64,000 nucleotides of DNA from Treponema porcinum (GTDB taxonomy: Bacteria > Spirochaetota > Spirochaetia > Treponematales > Treponemataceae), in NCBI RefSeq assembly GCF_900167145.1, contig NZ_FUWG01000015.1, forward strand, positions 1 through 64,000, in the 5' to 3' direction. Shown in pieces: positions 52,142-60,225 of the stretch. How positions within the stretch are numbered: the first letter of the stretch is position 1; the number at the start of each line of letters is the position of its first letter. Under the pieces are notes generated by a model. It was not told where the DNA came from. It saw only the letters and a list, made by a program, of their open reading frames with translations, and did no database searches. Made by a program: the position numbers and the translations under genes.

Positions 52142-54847
52142 TTATTTTATTCCTTTTTCCCAGTTATTGAAGTCAAAGAGATTTCCTTTTATGGTGTACC
52201 AGTCGTTTTCCGGCACTTTGAAAGTGTAAAGACCGTTTCCTCCCGGACGCCAGTTATGCGTAATGACAATGCCGGATGCCTTTTTTTCTTCCGGCGGAAC
52301 ATCCTTAATTTCTTTCCCGGTGAACGGATTGACAGGATTTTCTACAATGCCTTTAAAAGCAATTGCAGGAACGTCTGCATTTGTCATAAAGTCATTATTG
52401 ATGACAAGCCTTCCTTTTGCGTTGAAATCTTTTACAAAAAGAAGCGGATGATTGTGGTCAGGGTTATAACTCATCGGCCATTCGGCAGGGAAGTCTAACT
52501 CTTTTCCTTCATCAGTTCCGATTCCGTGGTCGCTTACTACGATAATGCGCGTATTGTCGTAGCAGCCGTTTTCTTTCATATATTCAATCCATTCGCCAAG
52601 GCGTTTGAACATGGCAATGTTTCCGTCTACGCTCCTGTATTTTTCTACAGGAGACTTCTTCTTGTTTGTGATTTCCATTGCAGGTTCGTATTCCGGCGGC
52701 TGAAGTTTCTGTCCGGAATGAGTAGTATCGTTTACAATAGAAAAGAATGCATTTGTTTCACCTGTAAAATCAGTAAGTTCAGGCAAAAAGTCAAGGGCAG
52801 AGTAGTAGTCGATGAATTCCATTATGTCAGATGTCTGGTTATCTGATGACCACCAGCCGCCGTCATCGTATACGCTGTCACGCATAGGAAGAGGAACTGC
52901 TTTGAACAGGCTGAACCACACAAGATTCCGTTTGAGGGCATTGCTTGTAATGTTCGGCTTTACCTTATCCGGGTTCTGCTTTACCCATAAATCCGTGTAT
53001 TTTCGCTCTACGTTGTGACCGGTGATTTTTGGATAGGCATTACAGATTGACATATCAGGAATCCAACTGTAGTTTGCCCAGCTTAAATCTGAAACTGTTG
53101 CCGTAAAATCTGCCGTTTCGGTAAAAATGCGCGGCATCAGAAGAAGCGCCTCATTCTGCTTGTCCACAAGCCGTTCTGTATTGCGCCTGTTTATTTCTGC
53201 CGGAGTATACTCATATCCGCCAAAAAGCGGCGGCGCTGCAAGAAGCGTTCCCTGATTGTACGAAACTGTATTCCGGTACAGCGTAAAGCCGTCGTAAATA
53301 TCATAAAGTTCCGGGAATGCGTCAAAAATCGGCTCTACATATGCATTTTCCGCACGGTCAAACATAAATACGACTACATTTTTTCCTGTTTTAGAAAAAT
53401 GATATAGCGGAGTAACCTGTTTTTCTTCTTGAATTTCACCGGCAAGCGTCCTTTCGTATTCAGAATATGCCCCCTGAATCTGCGCTAAATGAACGATACT
53501 GATGGCACATTCTGCAATCAAAATGATTGATACAAATCCTGTAAGAATTTTTACACGCCCGAACCGTATAATGACTACTGGAAGTGCCAGTGCCGCAAGG
53601 ACACAAAGAATGTTTAAAATCTGCTGATATACAGGAGCTGCGGTAATCGTTGAGGCAAATGTAATGAGTCTTGAAAGAGTACCGTAATCCCCGGAGAAAA
53701 CAAACGCATCAATCAGGCTTATAAACAGGATTGACGGCATAATAATTGCAAAGACAGTCTGAACGCGCTTATTGAAAAGAAAATAAATACAGCACATCCA
53801 GAAAACAAGAAGTCCCAGCATCTGGACTGTTGAATTATACAAAAAATATAGGGGAGAGCCGAATCCGTCTATGTTTGCAAATTCAACGGCAGAAGAATTT
53901 ATTACGAACGACGGAATGACAAGTCCTGCAAAAAGACAGAGCGCAAGACACGATGGAATGAACAGTAAAAGCCGTGTCTTAGGACTTTCTGTAAGCGGCT
54001 GAAGCACCGTATCCAGAAGATATGATACAAAACGGATTACAAGAGGAGCAAGCAGCAGCAGAGATACAGCAACTGCAAGCAGAAGCCTTTTGTGCATAAA
54101 TCCGTGATGTACAAAAAGAAGGTATGCATCAAGCCCTGCAACGGCAGCAACAAGAAGAATGTACAGGACTTTTTTAGGATTTTTTATTTTATAGAAGATA
54201 TTTTTTACAAGTGAAAAGACATTGTTCATTGTCCAGTATAATACAAGTCCTGACGGAGAAGCATACAGAATGACAAGGAATACAAGCGCCATTCCGTAAA
54301 TCTGTATTTTGTCTTTTGCCTTAAACCCTTTTGTATATATTGCGCCGGCAATGATGTTAATTACCGTCATCGCAATCGGAAGAACGTTTATCGGAAACGA
54401 GCCGATTGAAAAAAGCGCATCCTGCTGCCCCATATCGCGTATGAACCAGAATCCTTTTCCCTGCAAAATCGGCAGATGGGAAAGAAAACTGTAGGCAGCA
54501 ATGAAAAACGGAATCTGAATTAAAAGACCGAATGACGAGCGCATTGCCATAATCGGACTGTAATGATTCTGCCGGTAGAATGTAGAAAGAATCATATACT
54601 GTTCGTCGCCCTTAAATGCCGTCTTTATGCGCCTGATACCGGGGTCAAGTTTTTTTTCTATATCACGCTGTACCTGCTGCCAGTGTTCCGCAACAATATA
54701 GAGCGGCAGACACAGTATGGAAACTGCAAGGCTTACGCCGATGACGGAAACACCTGCGTTTTTAAAGACATTTTGAAAAAGCATGAACGCAAATTCAATA
54801 ATCTGAATCAGCGGGTAGATTATCAACGTATATAAAAAATAGAGCAT
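52142..54847 (-). CDS. YidC/Oxa1-like domain fused to LtaS-type sulfatase domain (copy 1)
   Basis: 901 residues. Residues 1-225 form a YidC/Oxa1-like domain (IKTAFKGDEQYMILSTFYRQ, LLIQIPFFIAAYSFLS, SPSGLVLYWTMNNVFSLVKN). Residues 226-450 add about seven membrane helices. Residues 485-830 are an alkaline-phosphatase-fold domain with Asp497 (FMFDRAE), Thr534 (NQGTLLAAPP), His710, Asp773-His774 (VVSDHG) and His798/His800 (DHNHP). The conserved groove arginine of insertases (IVR..PL) is Ser43 here (AVSILCLPL). Likely a phosphoglycerol- or phosphoethanolamine-type transferase for the surface polymer, not a general insertase. Copy 2 is at 60226. Confidence 0.82.
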   Translation of the reverse strand: MLYFLYTLIIYPLIQIIEFAFMLFQNVFKNAGVSVIGVSLAVSILCLPLYIVAEHWQQVQRDIEKKLDPGIRRIKTAFKGDEQYMILSTFYRQNHYSPIMAMRSSFGLLIQIPFFIAAYSFLSHLPILQGKGFWFIRDMGQQDALFSIGSFPINVLPIAMTVINIIAGAIYTKGFKAKDKIQIYGMALVFLVILYASPSGLVLYWTMNNVFSLVKNIFYKIKNPKKVLYILLVAAVAGLDAYLLFVHHGFMHKRLLLAVAVSLLLLAPLVIRFVSYLLDTVLQPLTESPKTRLLLFIPSCLALCLFAGLVIPSFVINSSAVEFANIDGFGSPLYFLYNSTVQMLGLLVFWMCCIYFLFNKRVQTVFAIIMPSILFISLIDAFVFSGDYGTLSRLITFASTITAAPVYQQILNILCVLAALALPVVIIRFGRVKILTGFVSIILIAECAISIVHLAQIQGAYSEYERTLAGEIQEEKQVTPLYHFSKTGKNVVVFMFDRAENAYVEPIFDAFPELYDIYDGFTLYRNTVSYNQGTLLAAPPLFGGYEYTPAEINRRNTERLVDKQNEALLLMPRIFTETADFTATVSDLSWANYSWIPDMSICNAYPKITGHNVERKYTDLWVKQNPDKVKPNITSNALKRNLVWFSLFKAVPLPMRDSVYDDGGWWSSDNQTSDIMEFIDYYSALDFLPELTDFTGETNAFFSIVNDTTHSGQKLQPPEYEPAMEITNKKKSPVEKYRSVDGNIAMFKRLGEWIEYMKENGCYDNTRIIVVSDHGIGTDEGKELDFPAEWPMSYNPDHNHPLLFVKDFNAKGRLVINNDFMTNADVPAIAFKGIVENPVNPFTGKEIKDVPPEEKKASGIVITHNWRPGGNGLYTFKVPENDWYTIKGNLFDFNNWEKGIK

Positions 54848-54917
54848 AATGTAATATTCTACCTTTTATGGATTAGAAAATCAACATATCTAGAAGAAAG
54901 GCTTGCTTTTCTGTTTT

Positions 54918-56189
54918 TTACAGCTCCTGAAGGGCAGAATCCATCCATTTCCAGCGTTCGTTCTGCCAGTCTATAAGGTATTTTACTTCACCTTCATAAG
55001 AGCCTGGAAGGAACGGCTGCGGCCATGTTTTTACGTCAAGAAGCTTCCACGCCTTGAAATTCCATTCCTGTGCCTGATTAAGATATTCTGCACGCGCCGG
55101 AATGTAAGTATTTATCTGCTCCAAAAGCATCATTTTCGTTTCGTTCCAGCGGTTTTTAATTATTGTCCGGAATTCCTGAGATTTCATCATTTTTGAAATC
55201 CACGAAGCATCTGCAATCCAGAAACCGTCTGTCTTTTCACAGCCGTCATAGTTTATGTTTCCGCTTGCAATGTCAAAATCCCATATTGGTCCAAAGTGGA
55301 ATTTACGGTCAGCAGGATTGTAGAACAAATACACCGACATCTGCATTTTTGCATCGTGATTTTTAGTTACTTCGTTTATGATATACCAGTCTGCTACGGA
55401 CGCTGCATCAAGCTGTTCTGACCAGACGCTGAAATCTTCCGTATAGATTGCGTCTTCCAGTTCCTGAACCTGCCTGCGGATAGGCGCATAATCATTTTTA
55501 TAAAACGTATCGTCTGCATCGCACACAACAAATGCAAGTTCCTCCTTTTCCGTAAGGAACGCCTCAGGATTTTTCTTTCTGTCTTTTTCTACGATGTAGC
55601 CGCCGGCAGGAAGGGAAAGCCGTTCCGGACTAAGTTTGATTTTTTCTGTAAGCTGGTACACGCCAAGAAATTTTCCGTTCATTACGACTTCAATCTGTCG
55701 GAACTGCGGCGTATACGCAAGGTTGTCGTATATTGTTCCCAGCGAAAGTGCAAAGTCGTTGCGCAGAAGAGACTTGTCGTTATAAGGGTTTAAAAGTACC
55801 CAGCGTTTGTCACTTCCCATTCCAAGGAGCGAAACGGCTTTTTCAAGCTTAAGGCTGTACGATTTTTTAGGACGTTCCCAGGTGGTGTTTCCGCGTCCTT
55901 TTATTTTTGTTTTTCCGCTGGAAACTACTGTTTCGCCGTTGCACAGTTTGTAGGAAGCGTCTGCCCAATATTCCTTTGAAAGAACCATTTTTCCTGTATC
56001 TGTGTTGATGTACAGGCGCGGAATGCCGTTGTCTTTTGGGAAAGATTTCAGGTTTCTGAATGTAAAATGTTCGCGGTATTCAACGTATGCGCGCTGTCCT
56101 GCCGGGAATGCGGCAATCACTATAAAAATTACCGCAAATGATACCAATGCTATCTGTAATTTTTTTTTCACTGTTTTTCCTTTTTGCAC
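54918..56189 (-). CDS. CotH-family protein kinase-like protein
   Basis: 423 residues with one N-terminal membrane helix (LQIALVSFAVIFIVIAAFPA), then the CotH domain: IKGRGNTTWERPKKSYSLKL, LLNPYNDKSLLRNDFALSL, LGVYQLTEKIK, HFGPIWDFDIASGN (catalytic Asp). CotH is an atypical kinase outside the cytoplasm. A GTG at 56171, with AGGAAAAACA before it, is an alternative start. It is the third gene of the VTC-DUF4956-CotH trio. Confidence 0.88.
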   Translation of the reverse strand: MQKGKTVKKKLQIALVSFAVIFIVIAAFPAGQRAYVEYREHFTFRNLKSFPKDNGIPRLYINTDTGKMVLSKEYWADASYKLCNGETVVSSGKTKIKGRGNTTWERPKKSYSLKLEKAVSLLGMGSDKRWVLLNPYNDKSLLRNDFALSLGTIYDNLAYTPQFRQIEVVMNGKFLGVYQLTEKIKLSPERLSLPAGGYIVEKDRKKNPEAFLTEKEELAFVVCDADDTFYKNDYAPIRRQVQELEDAIYTEDFSVWSEQLDAASVADWYIINEVTKNHDAKMQMSVYLFYNPADRKFHFGPIWDFDIASGNINYDGCEKTDGFWIADASWISKMMKSQEFRTIIKNRWNETKMMLLEQINTYIPARAEYLNQAQEWNFKAWKLLDVKTWPQPFLPGSYEGEVKYLIDWQNERWKWMDSALQEL

Positions 56190-56198
56190 TATGCACCT

Positions 56199-56885
56199 CT
56201 AAAGCGGCATAAGTTCCGCAGTTTCTTCGTGCTTTCCAAGAATGATGTTCAGGTTTCCGTTTTTAACGCGGAGCGCATCTATAAACGCCTTTTCGTCAAT
56301 TCCTTCCTTTGGAATTACGTCGTAGGTAATCTGATACAGCGTTCCCATATTCGTAGTGCGGATGCTACTGATAGTGTATTTGTCAAGATATTCGTTGAAT
56401 AAATCCGTAAATGCGTCCTTGAAGTTCAAGTCTTCCGGAACTGTTATTTTAAGGATTTCGGATGCATTCTTGTTTTTTGCGTAGTTCAGTTTCTGAAGAA
56501 GTGTGAATGACAGCGCAACGACTGCCGTAAGTGCAAAGGCGATTGCGTAGCAGTCCATTCCGATTGCAAGTCCGACTACCATAGCAAAGAATACGTATGC
56601 GATGTCGCGGGAATCACCCGGAACGCTTCTGAAGCGTACAAGCGCGAATACGCCGCCTAAAGAAATCGCCTTTGCAAGGTCGCTTCCGATAAGGGTGATT
56701 ACTACGCTTACGATAGCCGGCAGGATTATGACCGTCATCGCAAAATTTGAAGAATATTTCTGACGTTTGTCACTGTGAATGTATGAAAGGCTTATAAATC
56801 CTCCTGCAATAAGCGCTGCAAACATCCGTATGACAGTCCGTATAAGAGAAAGTTCCGGTAAAGACGTAAAAATAGTATCAAGCAT
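56199..56885 (-). CDS. DUF4956 membrane protein
   Basis: 228 residues: four or so membrane helices in the first ~140 residues including GSDLAKAISLGGVFALVRFR and SVPGDSRDIAYVFFAMVVGL, the DUF4956 hallmark, then a soluble ferredoxin-like C-terminal domain (about 155-228). Found almost always beside VTC-type polymerase genes. Overlaps the VTC gene by 8 bp. Biochemical function unknown. Confidence 0.88.
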   Translation of the reverse strand: MLDTIFTSLPELSLIRTVIRMFAALIAGGFISLSYIHSDKRQKYSSNFAMTVIILPAIVSVVITLIGSDLAKAISLGGVFALVRFRSVPGDSRDIAYVFFAMVVGLAIGMDCYAIAFALTAVVALSFTLLQKLNYAKNKNASEILKITVPEDLNFKDAFTDLFNEYLDKYTISSIRTTNMGTLYQITYDVIPKEGIDEKAFIDALRVKNGNLNIILGKHEETAELMPL

Positions 56886-57597
56886 ATTTGTGTTCCTTAT
56901 AGAATTTTTTGTATTCCTCTCCGTATTTTGAAAATGACGTATTGTAAATTTTGTTTTCCGACAAAAGATGACAGAACCATATAGGAAATGCGCCGGCTGC
57001 TTTTGCTTCCATCAGGTAAGTGCCGGGAGGAAGCAGCTGTTCGCCATACATTCCGTTTTCAAGACGCAAGTCGTCACGGCGCGTCTGAATGTTCGTGTCA
57101 ATTGTCATTCGGAAGTCACCGTTGTCCTTTGCAAAAAAAGCAAGCCTGTCATACGAAATATAGACTTTCGGATATGAGTTAAACAGCTTCATTACATATT
57201 CAATTTCACGGAACACCTGACCGTTCAGCTTTGATTCAGACGGTATTGTTCCGTTGTTAAGAAAATTATACGCTTCCTGCAGAATGAACGGAGTACGCCT
57301 CTTGTTTACCAGCCCCTTGAATTTCTTTTTTATTTCAAGATAGACAATATCGTCCAAAGCAGGCGTACCGTACGCACGAAGGCGCAGCTTTTCCTTAAAG
57401 ACCGGTTTTTCTATTGACCGACGGATAAAGTAATCTTCATTGCTGTCCAGATAAAGATTACTGATAGAGTAAAACGTATTATTTTTATTGTATTTGTCTG
57501 AAGTCATATACTCCGGAACGGCAGACAGTATATTTTCATATTGCGTCTTGTTCAGAAGATACTTAACTTCATAACGGTTAAATACCTCAATCGCCAT
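56878..57597 (-). CDS. VTC-domain polyphosphate polymerase-like protein
   Basis: 239 residues with the tunnel-fold motifs FNRYEVKYLLNKTQYENIL (ExKY), FKEKLRLRAYG, VYLEIKKKFKGLVNKRR, KVYISYDRLAF, YLMEAKAAGAFPIWF. In yeast Vtc4 this domain makes polyphosphate from ATP. Bacterial copies sit with DUF4956 and CotH, as here. CAGGAG precedes the ATG. First gene of the trio, with ~300 bp of non-coding DNA upstream. Confidence 0.9.
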   Translation of the reverse strand: MAIEVFNRYEVKYLLNKTQYENILSAVPEYMTSDKYNKNNTFYSISNLYLDSNEDYFIRRSIEKPVFKEKLRLRAYGTPALDDIVYLEIKKKFKGLVNKRRTPFILQEAYNFLNNGTIPSESKLNGQVFREIEYVMKLFNSYPKVYISYDRLAFFAKDNGDFRMTIDTNIQTRRDDLRLENGMYGEQLLPPGTYLMEAKAAGAFPIWFCHLLSENKIYNTSFSKYGEEYKKFYKEHKYA

Positions 57598-57893
57598 AGG
57601 AACTCCTGAAAAAATCTAACAATAAATTGTTTAATTTTGGAATATCTATTATTTGTCTAAATAATATAATGACCGCACCCCCCAGTGTCAATAGAATTTG
57701 AAAAATAAAATGTAGAATTTTGGAAACTGTTTGCGAAGCATACTATCGTATGTAAAGTCTTGCATTGTTTCTGTGCTTATAAGTAAGACACTCAGTATTT
57801 GGAAATCTGTTACCGGAATTGAAAAAAATCTGCCTTGAATGTGCGCTGCCGCCTGCAATGTACATTTTTTTTTTGTTGTGGTATTCTTTTTTT
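57598..57893. other. Intergenic region between VTC and epimerase genes
   Basis: AT-rich divergent spacer. A CATAC-TATC-GTATG hairpin (about 57740-57754) and a CACCCCCCAG run are the only structured elements. No convincing promoter, RNA or small ORF was found. The epimerase start has no Shine-Dalgarno. Confidence 0.4.
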
Positions 57894-58919
57894 ATGGCAG
57901 ATATTTCATTAGAAAACAAGACTGTTCTTGTAACTGGTGCAGCCGGCTTTATCGGAAGTTTTCTTTCAAAGCGGCTTATGGAAACGTATAAGGGAATCAC
58001 CGTCATAGGAATAGATTCAATCACTGATTATTACGATACGTCTCTTAAGGATGAACGTCTTTCAATGCTGAACTCTTGCGGCGGAAAATTTACCTTTATT
58101 AAGGGGGACATTGCGGACAAAGAAACGCTTGTTTCTTTGTTTGAAAAGTATAATCCCGATATTGTAGTAAATCTTGCCGCTCAGGCAGGAGTCCGCTATT
58201 CAATAGACAATCCTGATGCTTACATAAAATCTAATATGATTGGTTTTTACAACATTCTTGAATGTTGCCGCCATCATCCTGTGGAACACCTTGTGTTTGC
58301 ATCGTCTTCAAGCGTTTACGGAACGAATAAAAAAGTACCGTATTCTACGGACGATAAAGTAGATAATCCTGTTTCACTGTATGCCGCTACAAAGAAAAGC
58401 AACGAACTTTTTGCGCATGCATACTGCAAGCTGTACGGCATTGCTGCAACCGGTCTCAGGTTCTTTACTGTATACGGTCCTATGGGACGTCCTGATATGG
58501 CGTATTTCAAGTTTACAAATAAACTTGTAAAGGGCGAACCTATTCAGATTTACAATAACGGCGATATGTACCGGGATTTTACATATATAGACGATATTGT
58601 AACTGGAATTACAGCCATAATGCAGAAAACTCCTGAAAAAACGGAAGACGGAGCGGCATATAAAATCTATAATATCGGTAACAACAAGCCGGAAAGCCTT
58701 ATGTATTTTGTAGAAACGCTTGAAAAATGCCTTATGAACGAAGGAATAATTTCTGCACCTGGAAAAAAGGAACTTCTTCCGATGCAGCCAGGCGACGTAT
58801 ACCAGACATTTGCGGATGTATCAGACTTGCAGCGCGATTTTGGCTTTAAGCCGTCAACTGCGCTTGAAACAGGTCTTTCAAGTTTTGCACGCTGGTATAA
58901 AACGTACTACAAGAAATAA
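57894..58919 (+). CDS. UDP-glucuronate 4-epimerase-like NAD-dependent epimerase
   Basis: 341 residues from ATG 57894 (MADISLENKTVLVTGAAGFI). NAD motif GAAGFIGS, catalytic Ser-Tyr-Lys set SSSSVYG...YAATKKSNE, and FFTVYGPMGRPDMAYFKFTN, characteristic of UDP-glucuronate 4-epimerases. Converts UDP-GlcA (from Ugd at 49.7 kb) to UDP-GalA. A T-run and no Shine-Dalgarno precede the ATG. Opposite strand to its neighbours. Confidence 0.85.
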   Translation: MADISLENKTVLVTGAAGFIGSFLSKRLMETYKGITVIGIDSITDYYDTSLKDERLSMLNSCGGKFTFIKGDIADKETLVSLFEKYNPDIVVNLAAQAGVRYSIDNPDAYIKSNMIGFYNILECCRHHPVEHLVFASSSSVYGTNKKVPYSTDDKVDNPVSLYAATKKSNELFAHAYCKLYGIAATGLRFFTVYGPMGRPDMAYFKFTNKLVKGEPIQIYNNGDMYRDFTYIDDIVTGITAIMQKTPEKTEDGAAYKIYNIGNNKPESLMYFVETLEKCLMNEGIISAPGKKELLPMQPGDVYQTFADVSDLQRDFGFKPSTALETGLSSFARWYKTYYKK

Positions 58920-58942
58920 CGTTTTTTCTGCCCGGAAAGTTT

Positions 58943-59941
58943 TCATTTCCGACGTATTTTTTTTCCGAGTGAGCGGAAAAATGCCATAATGTTTTCCATT
59001 AAGTTGAACAGGGCAGGGAGCTTTGATTTTATGTCAGCAAGGGTGAACGTAAGCGGCGACTGCATAATGCTTACAATCCGCGAGTCATTTATGATATGAA
59101 CCTTGTTGAACTGAAATTTCGGTTCGCGTATCATCTGCATAATCTCATCAGGGATAGTGCCGCTTTCCTTAATCCTGTTCTGAAGGGACTTGTCTGCAAG
59201 TTTGTAGTACGGAACATAGTTTTTTCCGCTGAATTCCGATGAATAGTAGTGGATGATTTTTGCATCCTTAAGGAAAGCAAGACCGCCATGACTTGGCTGG
59301 CAGTTCCATTCGCCTGAAAGAAGCTGCATTTTAAGACCTGTCTGCCAGTTTGCTTCGTTTAGCGCAGACTGGTCATGCAGGTCGTGTTTCTGATACGCAG
59401 AAAATTTCCACGCTTCATTCCATTTCTTAAACAGTTCCCTGGAACATGCGCAGTTCCGCGCAAAAATAATGCCGCCGTTTATATTGCATCCGGCCTTTTC
59501 CGTTCCGTGAAATCCCAGTGCCTTGTCTCGCTGCAGAAAATATTTTTTGTGGATGTGATCGTCTAGCATAACATGACCGTCAAGCACGCCTGCCGTTTCA
59601 TAAGGGCAGTTTTCTATAGGACTAAGGTCTCCTGCAATAATCGTGTCGCAGTCAATATACAGAAAATCATCGTTTACATAGTCAGGAATTGAGGTCTTTA
59701 TAAGCCGGGATCGTTCCGCATTCCCGATAGACTCATCAAAATCTATTACAATGATTTGCGACGCTGTTTTTCCAAGTTCAGTGCGTTTCTGCTCTTCCGT
59801 AAAAGATGCCGCAGTCCTGTTATCCGTAAGGATAATGACGTCGGCATCTGGCATATAAAGGCGCAGCGATGCTACAGACATAAGGCACTGCTCATAATAA
59901 AGGTCGTTTGGTGTTGAAGTAAGGACGTATACGTATTTCAT
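58943..59941 (-). CDS. GT-A fold glycosyltransferase (GT8-like)
   Basis: 332 residues: MKYVYVLTSTPNDLYYEQCL, metal-binding DxD in DFLYIDCDTIIAGDLSPIEN, acceptor-side HDQSALNEANWQTGLKM and IIHYYSSEFSG. Resembles glycogenin/LgtC-type GT8 retaining transferases. Lies between the epimerase and the second YidC-sulfatase gene, so probably adds a decoration to the same polymer. Confidence 0.75.
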   Translation of the reverse strand: MKYVYVLTSTPNDLYYEQCLMSVASLRLYMPDADVIILTDNRTAASFTEEQKRTELGKTASQIIVIDFDESIGNAERSRLIKTSIPDYVNDDFLYIDCDTIIAGDLSPIENCPYETAGVLDGHVMLDDHIHKKYFLQRDKALGFHGTEKAGCNINGGIIFARNCACSRELFKKWNEAWKFSAYQKHDLHDQSALNEANWQTGLKMQLLSGEWNCQPSHGGLAFLKDAKIIHYYSSEFSGKNYVPYYKLADKSLQNRIKESGTIPDEIMQMIREPKFQFNKVHIINDSRIVSIMQSPLTFTLADIKSKLPALFNLMENIMAFFRSLGKKIRRK

Positions 59942-60101
59942 AGCTATCTTCCAGTCAGAGGGTGGGTACGCACTTTTGCTGAAAAATCTCCTTTTTTATA
60001 ATTTTCTTTTACAAAAAAGTATATCATAAAAAAATGTAAACAAAAATAGCTATATAACATCTGTGTTGTTTTTTATGAGGCAGGAAGTTTAATTGAATTA
60101 A

Positions 60102-60149
60102 AAGAAAGAACGTTACCTAACCGTAAACCGTGATATAGCGTTCTTTCTT
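60102..60149 (-). terminator. Hairpin/terminator after the second YidC-sulfatase gene
   Basis: 11-bp perfect stem AAGAAAGAACG/CGTTCTTTCTT with a 26-nt loop. On the minus strand a short U-rich tail follows. The rest of 59942-60225 holds nothing else recognisable. Confidence 0.55.
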
Positions 60150-60225
60150 ATAAGGTCTAATTGTATCCGGCGTAATGATGCAGCCAGTCAAACAAATCAA
60201 GTTTGAACATAAGTTACAGAGTCTG

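Noticed and set aside
52142..54847. Plain YidC membrane insertase
   Set aside because: Two thirds of the protein is extra membrane helices plus a sulfatase-fold domain, and the insertase arginine is missing.
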